NCBI GenBank assembly: GCA_903896585.1
Contig: CAITYI010000261.1
Span: forward strand, 14,068 to 78,067
Source: an uncultured bacterium
Lineage (GTDB): Bacteria > Actinomycetota > Actinomycetes > S36-B12
Length of the DNA: 64,000 bases
Direction of reading: 5' to 3'
The position numbers were made by a program, and so were the translations under genes. This document shows positions 1 through 10,579 of the stretch, one piece after another. Each line of letters starts with the position of its first letter. The stretch's first letter is position 1. Below the pieces are notes generated by a model that worked only from the letters and a program-made list of their open reading frames with translations, did not search any database and was not told the DNA's origin.

Positions 1-2258
1 CAATTGAAACCCAAGTAGTTTCCCTTGGTGACGGCGAACAAGGATTAGACGCCGAGCACGAAGTAGCACAGCAAAAACTTGTAAATGCCGATTCTCGAGT
101 ACACGAGCTCATGACTGAAGAAGCGCGACTTGATCGCGAGCGCGCTGCGTTGGCTGCTCGGGTAGAAGCATTGTCCATGGCTCTTGAGCGCAAAGATGGC
201 TCGGCCGCTCTCGCAGATTCCCCGCACGTAATTGGCACGGTGACGGGACTTCTCCGTCCTGAGCCCGGCTACGAGGTAGCTGTGTCTGCAGCACTTGGCG
301 AGTTGGCCAATGCGGTGGTGGTGGCGGATCTCAATGCGGCCATGGATTCCATTGTTTTCCTCAAAAGCGAAGATGCAGGTCGTTCCAGCGTGTTGGTGGC
401 GCGTTCGGATTCAAATGAACGCGAGCAAAAAGGGCAAGCTCCAATTGGTCGTTGGCTAATTGACTGCCTCCAATCCGACCCCTTGATCCAAAAAACTGTT
501 AATTCTCTGCTGGGTGAATTCATCGTTGTGTCTGATATTCAGGAATTACGCTCTCATTCTGCAATCAGTAATCGGTTCCCCATGGTGACAAAAGACGGCG
601 ACACATTTGTGGAAGGCGTTGTCACCGGGGGATCGCTGAGTGGTCCGAGTGTGTTGGAAGTGCAAGTTGCCTTTGATGAAGCCCGAGAGTCACTGTCGAG
701 TCTTGAAATAGCGCATCAACGTAATACTTTTGACATGGCAGCGGCTCGCGCTATCCAAGAAGCGGCGTCATTAGAAGTTGGATCCGCGCTGAGCAAGCTC
801 CACGAATCGGATGCCGAGCTAGCCGCCGTGGCCGAACGTCTTGGTCAGTTAGGTCAGCAATCTCGTGCGGCCCAAGCGGAGGCGGAGCGGCTGGAGGCTG
901 CTCTGGTAAATGCCCAGGAATCGATTGCCCGCGACACCCAATCACTTGTTGAATTAGTCGAGCAGCTGCATGCGGTTGAACATACTGAGGCGCCAAGTAT
1001 TGGCCGGGATTTGCGCGAAGACCTGGTCCAAGAATTGGAACGTGCCCGGTCTCGTGAAGTAGATGCGCGCCTAGCAGTGCGAACCGCCGAAGAGCGGGTA
1101 CGAGCGGTGTCTGAACGGGCTGCTGCGCTTGAGCAAGATGCTGAGAAAGAGCGAACCGCACGCGCCGCTGCAATTGATCGACGTGAGCGTCGCGCGGCCG
1201 CTTTGATTGTGGCCCAGGCGCTTTTAACGGGAGCCAAGATTGCCCTCGATTTCACCGAAGTTTCTGTCCATCAGGCGCAGCGAGTTCGGGCGCGGGCGGA
1301 ACAACTCAAGAAGGGTCGAGACATTGAACTGACCTTTGTTCGTTCAGAAGTTCGCCAACTCGTAGAGGTATTGGAGGGACTTCGCGATAGCGTCCATCGC
1401 GATGAAGTTGTTAGGGCAGAGCAACGTATGCGAATCGAAGCATTGGAATCCAAAGTTTTGGAGGACTTTGGAATCGAGCCTCAGGTTCTCATTGCCGAAT
1501 ACGGCTCCGACCAAATGGTGCCACCGAGTTTGACCGCCCCAGGCGACGAAATTGATCCAAATGCTCCAGAACCTGTTCCGTACCCCTACGACCGCGAAGA
1601 ACAGGTCAAGCGTTTGAAGGTTGCCGAGAAACAGTTGGCCCTATTAGGCCGCGTCAATCCGCTGGCTTTGGAAGAGTATTCCGCCATGGAAGAGCGTCAA
1701 CGTTTCCTCACCGAGCAACTCGATGATCTCCGCCGCACCCGCGATGACCTACTCGACATTGTGAAGGAAGTCGATGCCCGCGTTGAGCAGGTTTTCACTG
1801 AGGCTTATCTGGAAATTGAAAAGGAATTTGCCGGCGTCTTTTCTCGGTTATTCCCGGGAGGCGAAGGCCGACTGGTGTTGACCGATCCATCCAATATGTT
1901 GACCACGGGCGTCGATGTCGAAGCAAGACCTCCAGGCAAGAAAATCAAAAGACTCTCACTGCTCTCCGGGGGCGAGCGTTCGTTGACAGCCGTTGCGTTC
2001 TTGGTGGCGCTCTTTAAAGCACGGCCATCGCCTTTCTATGTCCTTGATGAAGTGGAAGCAGCGCTTGACGATGTAAACTTGGGGCGCCTGATCGACATTA
2101 TTGAAGAGCTTCGTTCGACTTCGCAACTCATCGTAATTACACACCAGAAACGAACCATGGAAATTGCGGACGCACTCTATGGAGTCTCTATGCGTGGCGA
2201 TGGCGTAACCCAGATCATCGGTCAGCGATTGCGCGAAGTTGAACCAGTGGGAGCTTGA
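1..2258 (+). CDS. smc: Chromosome segregation protein SMC, 3' part
   Basis: The frame is already open at base 3, so the N-terminal ATPase lobe and most of the first coiled coil lie outside the window. What remains runs from the end of the first coil through a hinge domain (roughly bases 210-660, conserved stretch around VIGTVTGLLRPEPGYE), a long Ala/Glu/Arg-rich coiled coil (about bases 660-1800), and the C-terminal ATPase lobe. That lobe has the ABC signature LSLLSGGERSL near base 1960 and Walker B YVLDEVEAALDD near 2040. SMC is the DNA-entrapping ATPase of the bacterial condensin complex. It is followed by ftsY, the usual actinobacterial order. Its last 37 bases overlap the end of a minus-strand gene. 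Confidence 0.97.
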   Translation, partial: IETQVVSLGDGEQGLDAEHEVAQQKLVNADSRVHELMTEEARLDRERAALAARVEALSMALERKDGSAALADSPHVIGTVTGLLRPEPGYEVAVSAALGELANAVVVADLNAAMDSIVFLKSEDAGRSSVLVARSDSNEREQKGQAPIGRWLIDCLQSDPLIQKTVNSLLGEFIVVSDIQELRSHSAISNRFPMVTKDGDTFVEGVVTGGSLSGPSVLEVQVAFDEARESLSSLEIAHQRNTFDMAAARAIQEAASLEVGSALSKLHESDAELAAVAERLGQLGQQSRAAQAEAERLEAALVNAQESIARDTQSLVELVEQLHAVEHTEAPSIGRDLREDLVQELERARSREVDARLAVRTAEERVRAVSERAAALEQDAEKERTARAAAIDRRERRAAALIVAQALLTGAKIALDFTEVSVHQAQRVRARAEQLKKGRDIELTFVRSEVRQLVEVLEGLRDSVHRDEVVRAEQRMRIEALESKVLEDFGIEPQVLIAEYGSDQMVPPSLTAPGDEIDPNAPEPVPYPYDREEQVKRLKVAEKQLALLGRVNPLALEEYSAMEERQRFLTEQLDDLRRTRDDLLDIVKEVDARVEQVFTEAYLEIEKEFAGVFSRLFPGGEGRLVLTDPSNMLTTGVDVEARPPGKKIKRLSLLSGGERSLTAVAFLVALFKARPSPFYVLDEVEAALDDVNLGRLIDIIEELRSTSQLIVITHQKRTMEIADALYGVSMRGDGVTQIIGQRLREVEPVGA

Positions 2259-2932
2259 CCCAGAACAATCCCCGTTACGATCAATGTTTGGCCCACCAGA
2301 TATGTCGCCATGATCACACTAGAAAAAATCGGAAGGCCATTGAACTCCTTAAGAGCGATCAAGGTGTCTGAGAAAACAAAACTAGCGGCCCCAAATGCGG
2401 GCAGGAATCGCCACGGGGATTGAAGTCGCAGGGCACAGTTGAGAGCCGAGATGGCCATCCCAATGAGCAGGGCGCTGTAAATGAACACGGGTATCCGTAA
2501 GTCACCGGGCGTGATTAGAAAGTTCAGGAGCACCCAGAAGCCAAGATAGGGAATGAGTGTGATCTTCCAGGCCCAAACCAAATTGATTCCCGGAACACCT
2601 TGAAACATCACGATATAAGAAATTTGAGCTACCGCGAACGCACCTATGCCAGTGAGAAACCAGGTGTGACCCGTCCCCATCAAGGCGAGGTCACCCAGCC
2701 ATGAAAAGCAAAGGGCCACCACGAGCCAAACCCTCCAGGCCCCTGTTAGTCGTTGGGAGTACATGATGGTAACTGCCCAGAAGAGCAGGAGAGGCATCAA
2801 AAATGGCTTGGTCCACACAATGCCCAGCACATTGCCGATACCGGCCACGATAAATAGTGCAGCGAGTATTCGAGCGAGCATTGGCCACGCACTGATGACC
2901 TGAAATCGCCCAGTGGCAGGATTGTTCGTCAT
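2222..2932 (-). CDS. YhhN/TMEM86-family membrane protein (lysoplasmalogenase-like)
   Basis: Polytopic membrane protein of about 236 residues with seven or eight hydrophobic segments. It contains the polar intramembrane pieces typical of the YhhN family (SWLGDLALMG and FVFSDTLIALKEF). Characterised relatives hydrolyse the vinyl-ether bond of lysoplasmalogens, but the substrate here is unknown. The start at 2932 is chosen because the minus strand carries AAAAGGGAG five bases upstream; a longer reading to 2974 lacks a ribosome site. Its ATG shares the tetranucleotide CATG with the start codon of ftsY on the other strand, and its 3' end overlaps smc by 37 bases, so it is embedded antisense between two essential genes. 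Confidence 0.82.
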   Translation of the reverse strand: MTNNPATGRFQVISAWPMLARILAALFIVAGIGNVLGIVWTKPFLMPLLLFWAVTIMYSQRLTGAWRVWLVVALCFSWLGDLALMGTGHTWFLTGIGAFAVAQISYIVMFQGVPGINLVWAWKITLIPYLGFWVLLNFLITPGDLRIPVFIYSALLIGMAISALNCALRLQSPWRFLPAFGAASFVFSDTLIALKEFNGLPIFSSVIMATYLVGQTLIVTGIVLGQAPTGSTSRNR

Positions 2933-4130
2933 GGACTCCCTTTTGATTATTCTCATTATTTCAGGCATCCTCATTTTGGGACTTGCGGTCGGTGGGTCGA
3001 TTGCAGTTCTTCGTAGTCGAGATGTCGACGAAGATCAAATTCGGCCACGACCAGGAATCGACTATGCCCCTGGAGTTGGCGACGACTCATCTGTTCCGCG
3101 GGACACTCCTCGCAAGAATATTGAGTCCATCGAGGTTGGTGCCGCTCTACAAGATCGTGAACCACTGCCACCTACTGAGTCAGAACTCGCCCAATGGGAG
3201 GTCGAAATTCCGGAACCGAGTTCCGGTCGAATGTCCCGGTTACGCGCCAGATTGGCTCGGTCGAATAGCGTTTTCGGGAAAGGTCTCTTAAGTCTGCTAT
3301 CAAGTAGCTCATTGGATGCGGAAGTGTGGGAAGAAATCGAAGCGACCCTTCTTGGTGCGGATCTTGGGGTCGGACCCACTCAAGAGCTCATGGAGGAACT
3401 CAAGGTACGCATAACTGTTGCAGGAGACAGTTCGCCCGAGTTCATGCGGGCGACTCTCAAAGAAGCGCTCACCAACTTAATTGATCCAACCATGAATCGG
3501 GAGGTTGCCCATGGGCAGGGCGATCGCCCTGCCGTCATATTGGTAGTGGGTGTCAATGGCACAGGTAAAACAACTACCGTGGGGAAACTTGCTCGCGTTC
3601 TGATTGCCGACCAACAAACCGTGGTGATGGCAGCAGCAGACACATTTCGAGCGGCCGCTGCCGATCAACTACAAACGTGGGGAGACAGAGTGGGGGCCGC
3701 TGTAGTCAGAGGGCCGGAAGGTGGTGACCCCGCTTCGGTTGCATTTGAAGCGGTACAAATAGGCCAAGACAGTGAGGTTGATGTCATTGTGGTTGACACG
3801 GCTGGACGATTACATACCAAAACAGGCTTGATGGATGAACTAGGGAAAATAAAGCGGGTGATTGAAAAACGAAGCCCGGTTGACGAAGTTCTCCTAGTGA
3901 TCGATGCAACAACTGGGCAAAATGGGCTTGCGCAGGCGCGCGTCTTCAGTGAGGTCGTCGATGTAACCGGGATTGTCTTAACCAAACTCGATGGCACTGC
4001 CAAGGGTGGAATTGTGGTGGCGGTTCAGCGCGAACTTGGTGTGCCGGTCAAACTCGTGGGTCTGGGTGAAGGACCCGATGATCTGGCACCATTTGACGTA
4101 AATGAATTTGTCGAGGCGCTTATTTCGTAA
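2931..4130 (+). CDS. ftsY: Signal recognition particle receptor FtsY
   Basis: SRP receptor GTPase that docks the SRP-ribosome complex at the membrane. The N-terminus is a hydrophobic anchor (LLIILIISGILILGLAV), as in many actinobacterial FtsY proteins, followed by an acidic/proline linker. The NG domain follows, with P-loop GVNGTGKTTTVGKLA, DTFRAAAADQL, DTAGRLHTK and TKLDGTAKGG. The ATG at 2931 is preferred because AGGA lies nine bases upstream; an in-frame GTG at 2913 has no ribosome site. At 399 residues it is normal for the membrane-anchored form. It belongs functionally with ffh about 4 kb downstream. Confidence 0.97.
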   Translation: MDSLLIILIISGILILGLAVGGSIAVLRSRDVDEDQIRPRPGIDYAPGVGDDSSVPRDTPRKNIESIEVGAALQDREPLPPTESELAQWEVEIPEPSSGRMSRLRARLARSNSVFGKGLLSLLSSSSLDAEVWEEIEATLLGADLGVGPTQELMEELKVRITVAGDSSPEFMRATLKEALTNLIDPTMNREVAHGQGDRPAVILVVGVNGTGKTTTVGKLARVLIADQQTVVMAAADTFRAAAADQLQTWGDRVGAAVVRGPEGGDPASVAFEAVQIGQDSEVDVIVVDTAGRLHTKTGLMDELGKIKRVIEKRSPVDEVLLVIDATTGQNGLAQARVFSEVVDVTGIVLTKLDGTAKGGIVVAVQRELGVPVKLVGLGEGPDDLAPFDVNEFVEALIS

Positions 4131-4156
4131 CTTCGTCGAAATATGACGGTGATTTT

Positions 4157-4194
4157 TTCACACATTGGAAACACGTTAAGTCTTTATCGGAAAC
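4157..4194 (+). promoter_or_regulatory. Putative GlnR-type operator upstream of amt
   Basis: Two GGAAAC boxes (4167-4172 and 4189-4194) lie exactly 22 bp apart. The first is preceded at the right distance by TTCAC, giving TTCAC-n6-GAAAC. The known actinobacterial GlnR site is gTnAc-n6-GaAAc repeated with a 22-bp period and typically sits before amtB-glnK-glnD. The second left half (AGTCT) matches poorly, so the match is partial. Assignment is inference from pattern and context; glnR itself is not in the window. Confidence 0.45.
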
Positions 4195-4223
4195 TCATGC
4201 CCGGCACTCTTGGTTCACCGAGA

Positions 4224-4245
4224 ACTACTCCCACCGGGGAGTAGT
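4224..4245 (+). promoter_or_regulatory. Hairpin in the amt 5' leader
   Basis: ACTACTCCC and GGGAGTAGT form a perfect 9-bp stem around the loop ACCG, ending 23 bases before the amt start codon and just ahead of the GAGGAGG ribosome site. No T-run follows, so it looks like a leader structure or protein site and not a terminator. Confidence 0.45.
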
Positions 4246-4268
4246 GGAGAACCACGAGGAGGAAACCT

Positions 4269-5905
<1,637 letters not shown>

Positions 5906-5911
5906 ATTCAG

Positions 5912-8239
5912 ATGTCCTTTTTCTCGGTAAAGGAATCTATAGCCAATCAGCCAGGTGTCCACGGTGAAGAGCAGCGCGAATTGTTGACTCAGAGCCTGGA
6001 CACCTGGCTTGGCCAGTTGTTAGCAGCGTCCATTGCGCAAACCACAGCAGATGCCTCCGATTTCGCTCTCATTGCCGTGGGAAGTCTTGGTCGGGGGGAA
6101 CCCACGTTGCGCAGCGATCTCGATTTGGTGCTACTGCACCAACCACGAGCACGGCACGCAGAGAAGGTTGCGGCCGGGATTTGGTATCCGATCTGGGACT
6201 CGGGAATGTCTCTTGACCACAGTGTGCGGACAATTGCGGAGGCGCGAGCCATGGCAATGCGAGATCCCAAGGTGGTAACGGGTCTGTTAGATGCACGCCT
6301 TGTTGCTGGCGATTCGGAATTAGGCAGCCGACTACATCAAGATATTCACGCAGACTGGCGTAAATCAAGTGCAAAAATGCTGCCCCAACTTCGTGACCTC
6401 GTTGCTGAGCGAAGATCAAGATCCGGCGACCTCTTTCAGTTACTTGAGCCAGACCTGAAGGAATCCTATGGAGGCTTGAGAGATGTTGGGATACTTCGCG
6501 CATTGGGCGCTACCTGGCGTGTTGAGACCGGACAGGCTGACTGGCTCGACAGCGCAAAGTTCCTTTTAGACGTGCGAAGCCGAATGCACCTTAAGTCACG
6601 CAGTGATCGCCTTCGATTGCAGGATCAACCGGAAATTGCCCAAGATTTGGGATTCCGCAACGCGGCGGAACTTCTCAGATCCATCTATCTAGCTGGTCGT
6701 CAAATTGCGTACGCAAGCGATCGAGCATGGGGTCAACTGGAACGGACCAAGGGCAAGAGAGATGTTCGACGTCCGATAGCAGATGGCGTGGTTATTCATG
6801 GCGGCGAAGTGGTGTTGGCCAAAACCGTTATGCCAGATCTTGAATCAGGACACAATATTGTGGAAATGACGTTGTCGGTAGCGGCTGCAGCATCTATTGC
6901 GGAACTGCCCATTTCGCCATTTTTGCTCGGTTGGTTGAGTAAATCAGGTCTTGAGATGGCACCGGTCTGGAACTCCGCAATGCGAAATTCGCTATTGCAA
7001 TTATTAGGCTCTCGTTTCGGGATGCTCTCGACATGGGAATCATTGGACCAATTTGATCTCATTAGTCGTTGGTTACCTGAGTGGGAGCATGTTCGTTCGC
7101 TACCGCAATTCAATTCACTACATGAGTTCACCGTGGACCGGCACCTGGTGGAATGCGTTGTCCAAGGTCAAGAACTCACGCGGACGGTGAAACGTCCAGA
7201 TTTATTGCTCATGGCGTGCCTTTTGCATGACATTGGCAAGGGGCTAGCGGGCGACCATTCGGTAGTTGGAGCACAAATGACTCGAGAAATCATGTCTCGA
7301 ATGGGCTTCAAGGATCAAGAAGTCCACTCGGTTGAGTTACTGGTACTTCATCATTTGCTTTTGGCTGATACTGCGACTCGCCGTGATATTGAAGACCCAG
7401 CGGTCATAGATTCTTTATGTGCACACCTTGAGTCACCGGACAATATTGAACTCTTACTCGCACTGACATTGGCCGATTCACGTGCCACGGGTCCTTCGCT
7501 CCGCTCTCAATGGCGAGAAAATCTGATCATCAATGCAGCTCAGCGCGCAATCCAGAAATTGTCGGGAAAGATTCCTGCGAAAAGCGAACCTGTTTTCGAT
7601 GGCTCGATGTATTCGCCAGATTCTGATGGCGTGATTTTTCATTCGGAAAATGAGTCCGATGGTTACCGAGTGGTGATTGGCTTACCAGATCAAATCGGGT
7701 TACTCACCGCGGTGGCCGGCGTATTCGCAATGCACCGCTTACACGTACGCGCAGCAGACCTGTACGAGAGTCCTCTGCGTGCCATTCAAGTGTGGAGTGT
7801 TAAACCGCTCTTTGGTGACTTGCCAGATGTGGACTTTCTGCTTCGTGATATCAAACGCGTTCTGTCTGGCGAATTAGACCTCGAGAGCAAGCTAGAGGGA
7901 AATCCTTCGCCCGATTCAAGCGTGATGGTGAATATATCGCGAGTCTCCGATCAACAGACAGTTGTAGAGGTGAGAGCTCGGGACCGCAAAGCGCTCCTTT
8001 ATGACATTTCACGAGCAATTTCTGCCTGTGCGCTGACAATCACCGGTGCGCGAATATCGACTCTCGGCTTAGATGCTGTGGATGTCTTTTTCATTAGAAA
8101 TTCACTGGGTCAGCCACCCACCGAATTTGAAGGCCAACAGGTTATTTCGGCAATTCGGAGGCATCTGGCGCCCGAGTTTGACTCAACTCTCCAGTCTCAG
8201 TCCGATCGAATGGCACTCGAGACTAACCTTGGGGGGTAA
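5912..8239 (+). CDS. glnD: PII nucleotidyltransferase GlnD
   Basis: Bifunctional enzyme that modifies and demodifies PII. The N-terminal nucleotidyltransferase domain has GSLGRGE and SDLDL (metal ligands D69 and D71). A central HD hydrolase domain has LLHDIGKGLAGDHS near residue 435, and two C-terminal ACT domains follow (about residues 590-660 and 690-765) that would sense glutamine. At 775 residues it is shorter than the E. coli protein but similar to actinobacterial ones. It is the third gene of the amt-glnK-glnD operon. Actinobacterial GlnD is known to act as an adenylyltransferase; the nucleotide used here is not visible from sequence. Confidence 0.95.
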   Translation: MSFFSVKESIANQPGVHGEEQRELLTQSLDTWLGQLLAASIAQTTADASDFALIAVGSLGRGEPTLRSDLDLVLLHQPRARHAEKVAAGIWYPIWDSGMSLDHSVRTIAEARAMAMRDPKVVTGLLDARLVAGDSELGSRLHQDIHADWRKSSAKMLPQLRDLVAERRSRSGDLFQLLEPDLKESYGGLRDVGILRALGATWRVETGQADWLDSAKFLLDVRSRMHLKSRSDRLRLQDQPEIAQDLGFRNAAELLRSIYLAGRQIAYASDRAWGQLERTKGKRDVRRPIADGVVIHGGEVVLAKTVMPDLESGHNIVEMTLSVAAAASIAELPISPFLLGWLSKSGLEMAPVWNSAMRNSLLQLLGSRFGMLSTWESLDQFDLISRWLPEWEHVRSLPQFNSLHEFTVDRHLVECVVQGQELTRTVKRPDLLLMACLLHDIGKGLAGDHSVVGAQMTREIMSRMGFKDQEVHSVELLVLHHLLLADTATRRDIEDPAVIDSLCAHLESPDNIELLLALTLADSRATGPSLRSQWRENLIINAAQRAIQKLSGKIPAKSEPVFDGSMYSPDSDGVIFHSENESDGYRVVIGLPDQIGLLTAVAGVFAMHRLHVRAADLYESPLRAIQVWSVKPLFGDLPDVDFLLRDIKRVLSGELDLESKLEGNPSPDSSVMVNISRVSDQQTVVEVRARDRKALLYDISRAISACALTITGARISTLGLDAVDVFFIRNSLGQPPTEFEGQQVISAIRRHLAPEFDSTLQSQSDRMALETNLGG

Positions 8240-8266
8240 TCGGCGTCCACCTTGAGGAGTGTTCAG

Positions 8267-9790
8267 ATGTTCGCGTCACTATCTGATCGGCTGGCCGGAA
8301 CCTTTAAGAGTCTTCGGGGCAAAGGTCGTCTGAGCGAATCTGATATTGATGCAACTGTCGCTCAGATTCGTACCGCTTTGCTCGAAGCAGACGTGGCGCT
8401 GCCGGTGGTTAAAGCATTTTGCGCAACGGTTAAGGAACGGTCTCTGTCTGCTGAAGTTTCTGGCGCCCTCAATCCCGCCCAACAAATAATTAAGATCGTT
8501 CACGAGGAATTGATCGGGATACTCGGTGGGTCGACTCGTTCTTTGATATTCGCTAAGACCGGTCCCACTGTCATTCTCTTAACCGGTCTCCAGGGCGCAG
8601 GTAAAACTACCCTCGCTGGGAAATTAGCCAAAATGTTGGCCCAAGAGGGACATACTCCGCTGTTGGTTGCGGCGGATCTTCAAAGGCCTAATGCTGTGGA
8701 TCAATTGAAAGTTGTCGGCGAGCGTGCGGGGGTGCCAACCTTTGCTCCGGAACCCGGGAATGGCATCGGGGACCCGGTGGCCGTCGCCCGGGCTGGCAAG
8801 CAATTTGCCATCGAGAAAATGCATGACGTTGTCATTGTGGACTCTGCCGGTCGATTGGCGATTGACCAAGAACTCATGAACCAACTTGCCCAAGTGCGAG
8901 ATGCAGTTTCGCCGGAGAATGTGCTTTTCGTGGTCGACGCCATGATCGGGCAAGATGCAGTTATCACAGCAAAAGAGTTTGTAAATCACATTGGATTTGA
9001 TGCAGTTGTTCTGACGAAACTTGACGGAGACGCCCGTGGTGGTGCCGCCCTCTCCATTGTCTCCGTTGTTGAACGACCCATCATGTTCGCATCCACGGGC
9101 GAAAAACTAGAAGACTTCGAGGTATTTCATCCGGATCGAATGGCCTCCCGAATTCTGGACATGGGTGATCTTCTCTCCCTCATTGAACAAGCCGAACGAG
9201 CATTTGATGCCGAACAAACCGATCGCTTTACCGAAAAAATTGCCCAAGGCGAGAGTTTTACGCTAGAAGATTTTCTGGAACAAATGCAGGCAGTGAAGAA
9301 AATGGGCTCGCTCGGCAAGATTCTAGGAATGCTCCCCGGCATGGGAGACATGAAAGCCCAATTGGATCAAGTCGATGACAAAGAGCTTGATCGGGTCGCA
9401 GCCATAATTTTGTCAATGACACCTGCTGAACGACGCGATCCCAAAATTCTTAACGGATCGCGTCGTGCGCGCATCGCCGCGGGGTCCGGCACCAAGGTCA
9501 ATGACGTCAATAGTCTGATAGAACGCTTCGCTCAGGCCCAAAAAATGATGAAGCAGATGGGTAAAGGTGGCATGTCGGGCATGGGAGGCTTGCCGGGCAT
9601 GGGAGGTCTTCCATCCTCGGGCGGTGGGAAAAAGTCCAAGGGCAAACAGCAGAAATCAGTTAAGCCGGGCAAAGGAGCCAAAGGACGCAGTGGAAACCCG
9701 GCAAAAAGGGCAGTGGGTGTTCAGGACGCACTGAGTGGGGAACCGGATCTAGGGTCATTGCCACCGGAGCTACGAAAATTGCTGCAGTGA
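8267..9790 (+). CDS. ffh: Signal recognition particle protein Ffh (SRP54)
   Basis: GTPase that binds SRP RNA and signal sequences and partners with FtsY. It has the N domain, a G domain with GLQGAGKTTLAGKLA, DLQRPNAVDQL, DSAGRLAID and TKLDGDARGG, and a Met-rich M domain that ends in Gly-Met runs followed by a basic Lys/Gly tail. ATG 8267 is preferred because GAGGAGT lies seven bases upstream; an upstream in-frame TTG at 8252 overlaps that ribosome site. About 507 residues, normal for the family. Confidence 0.97.
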   Translation: MFASLSDRLAGTFKSLRGKGRLSESDIDATVAQIRTALLEADVALPVVKAFCATVKERSLSAEVSGALNPAQQIIKIVHEELIGILGGSTRSLIFAKTGPTVILLTGLQGAGKTTLAGKLAKMLAQEGHTPLLVAADLQRPNAVDQLKVVGERAGVPTFAPEPGNGIGDPVAVARAGKQFAIEKMHDVVIVDSAGRLAIDQELMNQLAQVRDAVSPENVLFVVDAMIGQDAVITAKEFVNHIGFDAVVLTKLDGDARGGAALSIVSVVERPIMFASTGEKLEDFEVFHPDRMASRILDMGDLLSLIEQAERAFDAEQTDRFTEKIAQGESFTLEDFLEQMQAVKKMGSLGKILGMLPGMGDMKAQLDQVDDKELDRVAAIILSMTPAERRDPKILNGSRRARIAAGSGTKVNDVNSLIERFAQAQKMMKQMGKGGMSGMGGLPGMGGLPSSGGGKKSKGKQQKSVKPGKGAKGRSGNPAKRAVGVQDALSGEPDLGSLPPELRKLLQ

Positions 9791-9964
9791 GTACTTGCTA
9801 GACCGGAGGCAGCCGTCCCGAGGGGGGTCGGGTAGCATGTGGTCGCTCTTGTGAGCGAAAGGTCCCTCTCAACCTTTTGACTCGCAGCCCGCAGGAACTT
9901 TGTGTGAACGCGTCCCCACTCGTTTGCTCGGATTTCGACCATTTACCGAGGAGAAAAGCCCACC
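9791..9964 (+). promoter_or_regulatory. ffh-rpsP intergenic leader with two hairpins
   Basis: This 174-base gap has no credible reading frame. It contains the dyad CCCGA/TCGGG around a G-run (9817-9832) and a perfect 6-bp stem TCGCTC-TTGT-GAGCGA (9843-9858). Neither is followed by a T-run. It ends with the rpsP ribosome site GAGGAG. It probably holds the promoter and leader of the rpsP-khpA-rimM-trmD operon, but no clear -35/-10 pair was seen. Confidence 0.4.
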
Positions 9965-10579
9965 GTGGCCGTCAAAATTAAGCTCAAGCGTGTAGGAAAA
10001 ATCCACGCCCCCCAGTACCGCATTGTCGTTGCCGATTCGCGTACCGCCCGCAATGGTCGCGCTATCGAAGAAATTGGTATTTATCAGCCGGTTCAGAATC
10101 CGAGCCTGATTCAGGTCAAGTCAGAGCGTGCCCAATATTGGCTAGGAGTGGGTGCCCAACCGACTGAAGCCGTTTTGGCGATCCTGAAAGTGACCGGTGA
10201 TTGGCAGAAGTTCAAGGGGTTACCCGGTGCAGAAGGAACACTTCAGGTTGCCGCTCCCAAGCCCAGCAAGGTGCTTGCCTATGAAGCAGCGGTGACTGAG
10301 GCTCAAAGCGAACCAAAGAAGCCCAAGCCCAAGAAGCTTGTGACCGATACCGAAAAAGCCGCAGACGTTGTCGCCCATGACGCCGAAAAGATCGTTGAAA
10401 AGGCCGTGGACGTTGTCGAGGATGTCGCAAAGTCAATTGCCGACGTTGTTGAAGATGTCGCCGAAAAAGTTGCCGACGTTGTTGAAGATGTCGCCGAAAA
10501 AATAGAACAAGCCGCGAAGGCCGTTGAGCACAAGGTGGAAGACGTCCTGCACAAGGATGATTCGGAAAAGACTTCCTAA
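9965..10579 (+). CDS. rpsP: 30S ribosomal protein S16 with long C-terminal extension
   Basis: Residues 1 to about 85 are a standard S16 core ([20 protein letters not shown], then [12 protein letters not shown]). The total of 204 residues is far above the ~80-90 of E. coli. The extra part is a Lys/Pro linker followed by an Ala/Val/Asp/Glu-rich region built on an 11-residue unit [11 protein letters not shown], likely a long amphipathic helix. Extended S16 proteins are common in actinobacteria; this repeat-built tail is at the long end. It starts at GTG with GAGGAG upstream. Its stop overlaps the next ATG (TAATG). Confidence 0.95.
   Translation: MAVKIKLKRVGKIHAPQYRIVVADSRTARNGRAIEEIGIYQPVQNPSLIQVKSERAQYWLGVGAQPTEAVLAILKVTGDWQKFKGLPGAEGTLQVAAPKPSKVLAYEAAVTEAQSEPKKPKPKKLVTDTEKAADVVAHDAEKIVEKAVDVVEDVAKSIADVVEDVAEKVADVVEDVAEKIEQAAKAVEHKVEDVLHKDDSEKTS
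10437..10501 (+). repeat. In-frame 33-bp tandem repeat in rpsP
   Basis: Thirty-two identical bases recur with a period of 33 (10437-10468 and 10470-10501), encoding two copies of [11 protein letters not shown]. More diverged copies precede it ([11 protein letters not shown]). The near-perfect DNA identity suggests recent duplication within the S16 tail. Confidence 0.85.

Noticed and set aside
751..1255. Two overlapping minus-strand open frames inside smc
   Set aside because: They lie antisense to a clearly conserved coiled-coil region, have Arg/Ala-rich composition typical of shadow frames, and have no ribosome site.
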